Shown here piece after piece: positions 54,801 to 64,000 of a stretch of 64,000 nt of DNA; position 1 is the first letter of the stretch, and every line of letters begins with the position of its first letter. The notes under the pieces were generated by a model. It was not told where the DNA came from. It was given only the letters and a program-made list of their open reading frames with translations, and made no database searches. The translations under genes were made by a program, and so were the position numbers. The stretch is taken from NCBI GenBank assembly GCA_031213475.1, contig JARUPZ010000021.1:5184438-5248437 (forward strand), written 5' to 3'. The stretch is from Nereocystis luetkeana. Lineage: Eukaryota > Sar > Phaeophyceae > Laminariales > Laminariaceae.

Positions 54801-56930
54801 TATACCGAGGTGTGCCCTCAGCTTCAGGAGTGGCGGGCACGCCGTTCGGCTGGGAGAACACTCGTACCGTTGTCCTTTCCAGCCTCCCGGCGCTATTGCG
54901 CCGCTTTTTCAGCATGGAAAATGGGGCCCATACTCGAAGGATCGGTTCCTTCCCACCCACACCGAAATCCACGCGTCTCCCGCGAACACAGTAATTTATA
55001 ATTTGCGCTGCTGTTCCGATTTTTGAAAACCAGACCGGACCACACCGTAGGACACAAAACATCATGGAACCGCGCCATAGGGCTCACGACCCACGAAAAA
55101 CGGCACCGAACCGTGCCGTAGGGCACCAGACATCATGGAACCGCAATGTACGGTTCACCACATGTATGTATGTGGAGAACTGCTACAAACCGCACCGTAG
55201 GAGTGCCATCGGAACGCAACAGCGCCGTGTGCACTATATAGAATATATAGAAGAGCAGGTGGCCGGGGCCCCTCCCCCTTGTGGGCGAAAACAGGGTATT
55301 TTGGGGACATTGACTAATGAGGCACACTACCACACGACTTCCTTCTGGGGGGAGGCCGGGCATGCTGTTCTCTGCTGCGTCTGACACACAAAGAAGTATT
55401 ACATCATTGTATATATATGACAGCTTTGGCTTCTTTGCAGGAAGCGCTGCCAGTTAACGAAGGCGGGAGTGCTTCGCACCGTAAGCCTTTCGTAGGGTGT
55501 GGCTGCGGTGTTGAACCTGCGCCACCGTTAAATCTCGTGGAGTCTGTATGATGCACGCTCAACCGTATCGTAAAAAACAACTCTTCAATAGACAGCCACA
55601 CCGATACACCGTACGACCCTCAAGACATGATGTCCGTACCGCAGCGTATGGTATAATTGTTGAACAAAATGAAAACCTGATCGCACCGTAAAAAGAGAAA
55701 CCCGCGCCGCACCGCGCGGCACCGAAGGGTTTTAGCGAATGTGAAAACCGCACCACACTGCACCGCATCGCACCGCGCTATACGATCCCCAAATATTATT
55801 AACCTCACATAACAACCCCGAATTATTTCGGAAATGTCTATCCTCAAACGCGTTGCGCTTCTACCCCGTGCACACCCTTGGCAGAGAGGAATATTACTTC
55901 TCATCCGATAGCGAATGCCAACAAAATGTAAACAGAGTCGTATCTGTCGATAGAGAGCACTACATGACACAACGCTTGTGACACGTTCGAGACCGCACAC
56001 TCTAATGGCTAGGCCGATACTCCGGCGGAAGAGGTTTCACACGGCATGGAACACGAGTCGTAGAGAAAAACGTTTGAGCAAGGACAAACCGACACAACCG
56101 CGAAGAATATTCGCAAGCGGTTCTACACCTCTGGAGTAACACAGCAAGACAGGTGCCTCCCCCCCCCCCCCCCCCCCTGTACATTGTGGATGTAAATATA
56201 TCCTTGTGGAGACATTGAACACTTTACAGTAAACCCCGGAAGGTGTCGACAACCTCTATATTCGGTACTTCTACAGTAATGTTGTGTTATATTGTTCACC
56301 GTCTCCACAATGGCGTTTTTACGCCCTCATTGCTCAAGGGGAGGGTCCCGGCAACCATGTGAAGCACCCTCCTCACGGGCTGGTTGTGAGCCGGCTGGCC
56401 TTGCACCTGCATCACCATACCGCCCAGCTGGTTCACGACCGTCCGAAGGCTGCTGGTGCCTGGGCCGCCAAGTCGTTGTGGCGTCATGCCTGCGGTGTCT
56501 GGACATCCATGAAGACCGGCGACCGCTGTGGGTACCGCGGGGCCAGCAGAAACCGAACCGGCCGGACGCGACATTTCCAACAGAAGTTAAATAGCGCAAG
56601 GAACTCGTCTTGACACGCTGAAGGAAACGCTAACCGCACCACCAAGTCTCGGGTCGTCGCGAACCCTTCGCGGGTTGCAGCACTCTGATATGGGATCTCC
56701 CGCTGGCATCGTTCTGTGCACAATCAAAATAAAAAATGGACCATGATGCCCGATGAGCGTTCGGAAGCGTGTAAACGCGTCATCGTGCCATGGTACCGAC
56801 AGAGGGTAGTCGTTTTCGCATCAGTATCAGCATAAGCATGTTGCCTTAAATCAGGCAATTCCTATCCTCAACTGCGGAAACCCACCACGTGCGCTATCGT
56901 CCCCCAGCGAGGGTACCGCCAATTTCGTGA
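51850..56930. other. Probable decayed mobile DNA; no gene assigned
   Basis: Open stretches exist but cannot be identified: an Ala-rich frame 52280-52520 (+), MEDTKVINLKGVDTSVAVAK near 52755 (+), SPVVAPNVNSPVVGMAGSQ near 53020 (+) and TPFGWENTRTVVLSSLPALL near 54840 (+). 55060-55780 is rich in ACCGCACCG/CGGTGCGG words. C19 at 56158-56177. Confidence 0.35.
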
Positions 56931-56939
56931 GGACACCAT

Positions 56940-59190
56940 CAGCACTGGGCCACTGAAAGAACTCGTGGGCGACCACAGGAGCCGCTTCGACAGACCTTGC
57001 CGGGGCGAGCTGCTACAGAGCTATCAAATACACCTTCACATGTGGCGCGAGAGGGGCAACTGCACGAGCCTTGCATTCCGCCATGTGTTGGACAATGTAT
57101 CCCGCCATGACAGGGGAAACAAAACGAAACGTCTGGGACTATCGTACCCGGCACGATCGAAATATATTGCGCAAACACGTCGGTCCCAGTGGAACCGGCA
57201 CAGTCCTACTGGGAGAGAAAGGGCAGTGCCTCCCCGGTCAAGGGGGGTCGCGAGACCGATGCCGTACATGCCATGGTGTCCACGTTGAACGGGCCCATCT
57301 GTGTCTATAACACCCTGAACGCTGCGGGCGCAGTACGAGTAATGGCTTCTTGTGACGGCCGCGAGATTGCATCCGCGATTCCCCTTTTCCGCCTTCGGGA
57401 TCCACTTCAACGATAACATGAAGTAGTATTAGACCTGCAGCTCGAACAGCTTCACCCCCGCAGCGCGTGAATCTCACAGTTGCTAGCACGCCCGCGGTCA
57501 AGCGCTCGCCTCAACACGGCCGGGTGTTGCGTACAAAACTGCCTTAAGAGGTGGTAGGCGCCTTGAATCTCCTTCTGGTTGATATTATTCGCCAACCAGT
57601 TTGATGGGAACTCCCCCCACGTGGGGAAGGTTCTGGCGGCCGTGTTGACCATGCCCCCATGCGACGGAAGACGCATCCGACGATCCTTTCGTCAAGGAAG
57701 CCAAGAAATGCCTTGCCCGTTGCCACAGCCCCTCTTGCGAGGTGGCCGTATTGCCCAGCCACTGCCTGAACTCGCCTCACAGGCTAGCCCGTGAGTCTTG
57801 CGTAAGGTCGACGGTGCACCGACCTGACTTCTCGAGGCCCGCGACCACCGCAAACCTCGCGTGCGTCCACAGCGATGCCGGATGAATAGCCACCGGCATG
57901 CTCATTCACTTTCCTGCGATCTGCTGAAGCGTACGGAAAGATAGCTGCCCCCCCGTCCACGGCTGCTCGCAGCAACCGCTGCAACTTATCCAGCTTCTCC
58001 TGCGGCACTCAGAAGGTAGCAGTGTCCGAGTCACACACCAGACCGGGGTGTTGCTGCTGCCTAGTTGGCCGGAGGTCACACCTTTTTGCCCACGGGAATT
58101 CACCGCGCAGGAACGACACCGGCATAGCTACGTGCTTCGCCTTTCTCACCGCCAGCCATTGGTCACGTGTCGCTTGCCCGTGGAAGGCCCGGAAGTTTCT
58201 GAGCCACAGTTCATCGAGCTGAGCCAACGCCGGAATCCCCTTGGAACGAAGATAGGCTGCCTTCGCCTCACTGAGGGCGTGGTAGCACCATAGATAGGCC
58301 CAAACTGAAGCCGGAACGCAAAACACACCAACATTACTCGATGCCGCCGTTCGAAAAACCGAAGTGTGGCCTGGATGATGAGCGCAGGAGATCGTGGTGA
58401 CAAGCGGAGGAGACATCCAGCGAGGTAATGAAACATCCCCGGAGGCTCCTGCTATAGCAGAGGAGGTGACGCTAGCCACCCGCGTCGCCGTATCCATCGA
58501 AAATGGGATCCTCTTTCACCGCTTATTTTACGGCCTCGCGTCGTAAAGTTTCCTCGGTTTTGTCTATTCAACCGACAGCGCCATGACCAAGCGGGGCCGT
58601 GACGGCCCCCCGGGCCCTCGGACGTCAGCCCACTTCGCGACTCACCCACGATCGACGAGGGCCTGCACCTCGGCGTCCACAAAACTGGCATAGGCTGGCC
58701 GAATATGGTTTTTGAACACCGCTCCAGGGAACCGGCCCACGACGTACGAAGAGTCGATTGACGGGCCCCTGTACTCCCTGAGGAGATGGTCATGGAGGCC
58801 CACCCCTTCGCGTAAGTACGACACCAGCGTGCCCCGATACGGGTGGCCCTGCAGGATAATGTCGCGCAAGAGGTCCACATGTCGGCGGACAAAGTCCGGC
58901 ACGAACTGCCCCCCGTTGGCCCCCCGCATCCCATTCCGGAACATCCCACGGCATACGTCGCAACGGACCTTGTATGAGATCACGGGCGACGTCCGCAACA
59001 GATGGCCACAGCCCGGCAACGGCGGGCAGAGCGTCCGAGCGCACCCGCTCACGTTCGACGGCACCAAAAGGCAGCGCGGCGCGGGGAGAAGAATGGGCCG
59101 CATATGGGCGTGGCGCCTATCGGGGCGCTGGAACCAAACGTCGGCTACCACCAACAGTGCAGCGTGGTGAAGGATGTACGGATACATACA
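56940..59190 (-). pseudogene. Reverse transcriptase / RNase H polyprotein relic
   Basis: A minus-strand retroelement polyprotein broken by stops and frame changes. From upstream: FVPDFVRRHVDLLRDIIL and FKNHIRPAYASFVDAEV (58860-58640); stops near 58650, 58580 and 58540; a palm-like CFITSLDVSSA block in one frame near 58430; then, in another, SEAKAAYLRSKGIPALAQLDE, where the YLDD-like catalytic box is damaged (about 58215). RNase H-like pieces follow (NTAARTFPTWGEFPSNW, NNINQKEIQGAYHLLRQFC; 57660-57530), and then LKWIP near 57415. Order RT then RNase H suits an LTR or DIRS-type element. No long terminal repeats were found. Nonfunctional. Confidence 0.75.
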
Positions 59191-59194
59191 AATA

Positions 59195-59814
59195 AATCAC
59201 TACAGTAAACTATAGGGAACACTCCTGCCAATGAGGGTGCTGCGATATGTCGGGTCCCGAAAACGAACCGACGTGCGGACGCCGGTTGAAGGCCTTCCAC
59301 TCAAGTTTGTATGACGTTACAAGGAGCGCGCGAATTCTTGCGTGTACATTGCGGCGAGATAAATCGGTTCCACGTAGGGGCGGGAATGTTCCACCCTTCC
59401 TTGTACGTGCAGCATTTTTTTTTTAGTTTTTAGATCAACGTTGAAGAGAAGATGCTGTGCATCATCTGGGCGGGTCGCCCAGAAAACATGACGATTGCAC
59501 AGATACTGGCAACGCAACTCCAGGCGAATCTGCAAGTATGTCAACACAGCGAGCATGAAATTGTTGACAACAAGTTGCGTTGGTGTCTCGAGTAAGTTAG
59601 GTCCGTCACCACAAACAAGGAAAAAAACAAGGCACGTTGGCGACAGAGCGAATGTGGGCGTGTCGTGAGCCGTAACAATACCCGAGAAAATCCGGTGAAC
59701 CAATAGTAACGTGAGCCAAGCGAATCATTTATATTCTCTCCCCTCCCCCCCCCCCCCCCCCTCCCCGACGTCCAACGGGCGCACTCCATAGCCAAAGCCT
59801 GAAGACAGGTGCGC
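59195..59814. other. No gene recognised
   Basis: A 128-codon minus-strand frame (59317-59703) has no recognisable domain. C19 at 59744-59762. Confidence 0.4.
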
Positions 59815-59817
59815 TAA

Positions 59818-60629
59818 GGGCCGGTCTTAACGAGGGCTCAAAAAACGAAAAAAAAACGAAATAAAACGAACATACTTTCGTTTTTTCGCAAAAAACAGCA
59901 GGTTGAGTCCTAACGAGGGCAAAAAAAACGAAAAAACAAACGAAACAAAAATAAGAAGCTGAGTCGAATTTTTACGCGGTGCAATTTTTCGGAATGACTC
60001 AGCCGCCACAGCACGTGGTTCCCGACGATAGCGCTCGACAGCGACGGTGGATAGACACAACTCGCACACGTAAGGCACCCTCCACAGCAGGCGGTTCTCG
60101 TGGTCCAAACCGCTCCCTATGGAGTGCTCTAGAACTTGTGTATCGGCCATCGCTGTTCGATGGCAGGCGTTTGAATGTTGAGTGGGACTCATGTCGAAAA
60201 TTTACCTCCACAGCCACTTCCCGATCCCCCGGTTTCTTACGAGGGCACCCCATGGTGATTCCGTACACGTATGTGCTCGCGCCGTCAGCAGATAAGCCGC
60301 GTGGCAGCCACATGCACTACCTCGGCCATCGTGCGCTTGCCAACCGGTCGTAGAAACTTTATCGGAACTTCATCCCAACGCTTTGAGCTCCTCCTATGTT
60401 CCTCTTCGACCCTGGGTATCCCATATTATTCCGTTTATTTGGCACCCATTTTTTTTTTAAGTCCTCTGGGACTTAAAAAAAAACAAAATGTGAAAACGGA
60501 GGTATCGGGATCTCTACTTCTAAATTTTATAATTTAACCAATAAAACTCACGTACTCTTTAGTTCTGTTTTGCTTTTTTTTTCATTTCGTTTTTTTTTTC
60601 GTTTATTTTGCCTTCGATAAGACCGGCCC
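59818..60629. mobile_element. PIF/Harbinger-like element, 812 bp, non-autonomous
   Basis: Inverted ends GGGCCGGTCTTAACGAGGG and (complement of right end) GGGCCGGTCTTATCGAAGG match at 17 of 19. TAA is duplicated at 59815-59817 and 60630-60632, the 3-bp target typical of PIF/Harbinger. Internally A/T-rich AACGAAA repeats near both ends, a strong hairpin AAGTCCTCTGGGACTT in T/A runs (60448-60484), and only short ORFs. Confidence 0.82.
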
Positions 60630-60634
60630 TAAAG

Positions 60635-61695
60635 CCGCCCACGAAGGGAGCACAACATAAACCAAACTCTAAGGCTCTTACGGGTCGCAACCATGTAACC
60701 CATGTGGAGTAAAGGTAGGCAAGATGATCGCATAATAAAAATTGACGTGAGCCGGGTGAAACCCACGCTAAGTCCTGGGCCAACACCGGTCTCTTGTCTC
60801 AACATAATAACGGAATCCCGCGGCAGCGCGGTGACTTCATGGAACAGAGGCTTCTTGCGGAACAGCCGAGCGGCCGTAGCCACCTACCTCACGAGCTTTG
60901 CAGATTCTCACGGGGTAGTCGGCGGTCGCAAGCAACGTAGCACATACAACATGTTTCCCTGGTCAAGTCCATCCTCGGCCTGTACATATATATGCATGCT
61001 TATTACTGCTGCCATACTAATACGGCCTGGCCGTGTCTGCACTGACGAACTATAATACTACATAACTTTTAATAATGCCTGGCGCACCACTACTACGTAC
61101 GAGTATTGGTCTACATCAACCTTTTAGTGTTTGCTCTATTCATCCAACGTTTGTTTGTCGAATGTTCCCGTGAAGTACTACTCCATAATTTGCCTGCGAC
61201 TGGCGGGTGTACGGCCATTGCGCTAAACGAGGCACGACGTTGGGTGTTCAACAGTATCATAGATCTCGCCATTTTATTCCTCCGGTGTAGAAGGCCTGAC
61301 GAACCACGATTTGGTTGCACATACGCTAAATGCCTGACACACCACGAATGGTTTTATCGACCTTTTAGCGTTTTCAACCGTTTCGGATTTCTCCTAAAAT
61401 CGCACTATTTGTCCGACAGTAGTGGGATATCTTCTGAAATAGCGTTATTTATCCGACTTTAGTCGGATTTATTATACGTTCTGACCTTGAAGGCTTGGAC
61501 TATCGATTCGTTGTACGTTCAACCTATATGGATTTCTTCTGAAATATATATACCAGCTATACGTTTTGTCCTTGACGGGCTAACGCACGACATTTGGTTG
61601 TGTACTATAAATATTAATAATATACTCCACCCTGTAGGGCGTCTGACGTGTAAATACGCCTATTAATAGCTTTCTTTGCAGGTGTATTAATAGCG
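60635..61695. other. No gene recognised
   Basis: Unassigned. TATTAATA at 61612-61619, 61661-61668 and 61685-61692, three copies within 81 bp. ATTTATCCGACTTTAGTCGG-type repeats at 61395-61470. Confidence 0.4.
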
Positions 61696-61699
61696 GCCC

Positions 61700-62364
61700 A
61701 TCCAACGCCCAAGTACAAAACGGCGTGTACACTAAATTGGCAGATAAACGAGCGGGCAAGACTCGAGTGCCTCGTATACTCCAAACAGCAGCACGGGCGA
61801 AACCGCTCCGTGGCTTGTTTGAAAGACATGAGATGTAGGACCTGCGCGTCTCAAGACCGCGATACGCAGCTCGCAAAGTTAGGTATTAGCCACTCAATCG
61901 GTTGTACTCACAACTGACGTAGGATTAACTATTATTAGAGCGAGCGACAACACATCGTCAAACGCTCATACGCGATGGCGTGTGCGCTATTTCGCGGAGA
62001 AACGAGCGGGCCAGACTCAGGTGCCTCGTGTACGGAAAAACCGAAACAGCAGCGACGGAAAAAACCACTATTATGCGAAAAGAGCAAGCGAGTGTTCAGC
62101 GTCAAACGCTCAAGTCCACAACAACAGCGTGGGCACTAATTCAGCAGAGAAACGAGTGGGTGGGCCATACTCAAGCAACTCCAGACATACTCCAAACAGC
62201 AACGGCGGACAAAGCCATTCCTTGACAAGAGCGAGCGAGCGAGCGAGCGCGCAGCCTCCAACTCCCATGTACACTACGTACGGCGTGTGCTCTAGTTTAG
62301 CACAGAAACGAGCGGTTCGGACCCACGTGCCTCGTATACTCCAAACAGCAGCAACAGCAGCAGC

Positions 62365-62445
<81 letters not shown>

Positions 62446-62585
62446 TGAAGCCACTCCGTGACCCAAAGATAGCGAGAGCGGAGCGTCCAATGCTCAAGTA
62501 CACAACGGCGTGTGCCCGAAATTGACAGATAAAATCACGGGCACAGTCGTACCAGGCTATGGGCGTCGTATATTCCCTAACATCA
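61700..62585 (+). repeat. ~150-bp tandem array with one CAG-expanded unit
   Basis: Five diverged units begin near 61707, 61958, 62104, 62256 and 62487. Each has (C/A)AACGCTCAAGT-like text, CGGCGTGTGC, AGA(A/T)AAACGAGCGGG and TATACTCCAAACAGCAGC. Confidence 0.82.
62344..62443 (+). repeat. (CAG)n microsatellite
   Basis: About 33 triplets, nearly pure after three interruptions, lying at the CAAACAGCAGC position of the 150-bp unit. Confidence 0.95.
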
Positions 62586-62587
62586 AC

Positions 62588-62735
62588 GCGGCATCCACAA
62601 AACGTAGCCGATGCCCGATTGGGGTTGGGGTTGGTCTGGCTCGCGGCTGACGCAACGGCTCCTCGAGAGGAGTCGCGGCGTCCACAAACGTAGCCGATGC
62701 CCGTTTGGGGTTGGGATTGGTCCGGCTCGCGGACG
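62588..62735 (+). repeat. ~89-bp tandem duplication
   Basis: CGTAGCCGATGCCCG(A/T)TTGG, GGTTGGT(C/T)(T/C)GGCTCGCGG occurs twice (62607, 62691). Confidence 0.85.
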
Positions 62736-62739
62736 ACGC

Positions 62740-63630
62740 GGTGGACTCCGGGACTGGAGCTGTCGCGTCAGCCGGAGGCGTCGGTGTCGGCGTCGAGCGC
62801 GCAGGCCTAGGCATACTCATCCTACCTCTCGAGAACGTTTCGTGCCCAACTCTGCTCACATGGTTTTGGGAACGAAAATCAGGATTGATCGTGAGCGACC
62901 ATTCCATATTACAAATTACGGACCTTTTTGATGACACCCATCGTATATAGTTTCATGATTTTGTGCCAAGTCATTTCCTCCGGTGTAGTCGCCAATTTTA
63001 CTGCCGTACTCTGTGGGTTTACTTTGCGAATACTGGTCAAAGCGTTGCTCCTGTGCGGTTACTACGCATTGCACGTGTGTGCAATAGCAGTTGTAGCAGC
63101 AGCAGGAGTAGCAGTGGCACTACTATTGTAGTATCAACAGCAGCAGCGGCAGTAGTAGTAGCAGCAGCAGCATGGCCCACCTGCTGGGAACACCATTGTA
63201 TCGGTCGACACAAGACTTGGCTCTCCTTCCGGAGACTCGAGGAACAACCGGGCGCTGTTCAACAGAGCTCTATATGTTCAGCATGCGTCCTTCATCTATG
63301 ATGTGCGTGCTATTAAGAGGTATTTATTTGTGCTGTGTCGACTGCGTAAATAATCCACAGCACGGTTGAAGAGAGCCGGGAACAAGTACGAGTGTTGAGT
63401 AGGAGCTTAACAAGGGCGCGGGGACGGGGGGGGGGGGTTGAGAGGGGTGAATGCAGTACTCATAGTACTGTAGTAGTGAGTAGATATATAAGGAGAGGGG
63501 GGGGGGAGGGTCGGAGCTGCGGATAGTAAATTAGTAGTACCGGGTAGGAATACCTGGAGGGCTGAGGGTCAATATCACCTCCGTCATGAAGAGGGCTTCG
63601 GACAATATTGGTAGTAGTAGTGTAGGAACA
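62740..63630. other. No gene recognised
   Basis: CAG/TAG-rich tract 63080-63175 and G runs near 63425 and 63500; no domain-bearing ORF. Confidence 0.4.
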
Positions 63631-63635
63631 GATAG

Positions 63636-63945
63636 ATGGAGGGGAGGGGTGTACTCGTTATCATGCATGGATGGGCGTAGTCGGACGACTATAGACCCTC
63701 GCGTCCGTACGATGCCGGGACGGAGCATGTCGGGTTTTCACCGACCAGGCGGACATTCCCTAGTACCAAGCACGAAGCGCCGTGAGATATTCGGCGAATC
63801 GCCGTGAAGGGCGAGCTGCATCCTACTAACAGCCGCTTTGGCGGACTTTATTGCATATATATGGAGCGTCGATTGATTTATTTTGTGATCCGTTGTGACC
63901 ACTTCCGGAGACAGCATGAGGCTACTCCCTTGTTTGTGTCTTACC
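63636..63945 (-). mobile_element. Poly(C)-tailed type B element, longest copy
   Basis: On the minus strand: TGCTGTCTCCGGAAGTGGTC, AAGCGGCTGTTAGTAGGATG, GGTGAAAACCCGACATGC, AACGAGTACACCCC. Extends furthest 5' of all copies and shares that region with 11440-11520. Confidence 0.8.
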
Positions 63946-64000
63946 ATAAACGCTACTAATACGATCATTCCCCTTGTACGGAGTAAAGGCCCTCCACCCC

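Noticed and set aside
56284-56613. Possible gene on either strand around 56.3-56.6 kb
   Set aside because: Two overlapping frames on opposite strands are equally open; it lies downstream of the decayed retroelement and shows no recognisable domain.
62110-62490. Poly-Ala protein on the minus strand
   Set aside because: Explained by the (CAG)n tract within a tandem array.

Overview
This is a nuclear, intron-rich eukaryotic window. I think it comes from a stramenopile alga, most likely a brown alga of the Ectocarpus type. The reasons are small phase-0 exons separated by introns of about 0.3 to 4 kb, long G/C homopolymers, CAG/CTG runs translated as poly-Ala and poly-Gln, a very high density of short transposons, and an alga/plant-type 4-hydroxyphenylpyruvate dioxygenase. 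The organism is a recognition call and is not proved by the sequence. One run of exactly 100 N (16787-16886) is an assembly gap.

Only three protein-coding genes are supported, all multi-exon. (1) On the + strand, exons at 7558-7701, 8587-9969 and 13044-13196 encode a coiled coil, a low-complexity Ala/Gln/Gly/Glu region and a Cys-rich PHD-like zinc finger; both ends of the gene are missing. (2) On the - strand, eight exons between 31491 and 19010 encode 4-hydroxyphenylpyruvate dioxygenase (HPPD; tyrosine catabolism and the homogentisate supply for plastoquinone and tocopherol). Every splice phase agrees, and the minimum product is 556 residues. (3) On the + strand, exons at 40402-40503, 42267-42395, 42735-42833 and 44416-44487 encode ribosomal protein eL14; the short first exon carrying the ATG was not located. 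Genes 1 and 2 converge; genes 2 and 3 diverge.

The rest is mostly repeats. I see twelve copies of a ~105-bp TA-flanked inverted-repeat element (Tc1/mariner-like MITE), about a dozen ~90-bp TTAA-flanked foldbacks (piggyBac-like MITE), a 1006-bp hAT-like element with an exact 8-bp target duplication, three short hAT-like elements, an 812-bp PIF/Harbinger-like element, and two copies of a tRNA-derived SINE. There are also about 18 copies of a short element ending in poly(C), a non-LTR retrotransposon tail (197-938), a broken reverse transcriptase/RNase H gene (56940-59190) and several minisatellite arrays.

The most unusual signal is a set of tiny TA-flanked palindromes (TATTAATA, TACCTGGTA/TACCAGGTA, TATAATA, TACAGTAGTA) scattered over the window. 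Pairs of related repeats show that these are 5- to 8-bp insertions at single TA sites. Some match exactly what would remain after excision of the TA-flanked MITE, so I read them as transposon footprints. The second most unusual signal is the poly(C)-tailed, 5'-truncated repeat family.
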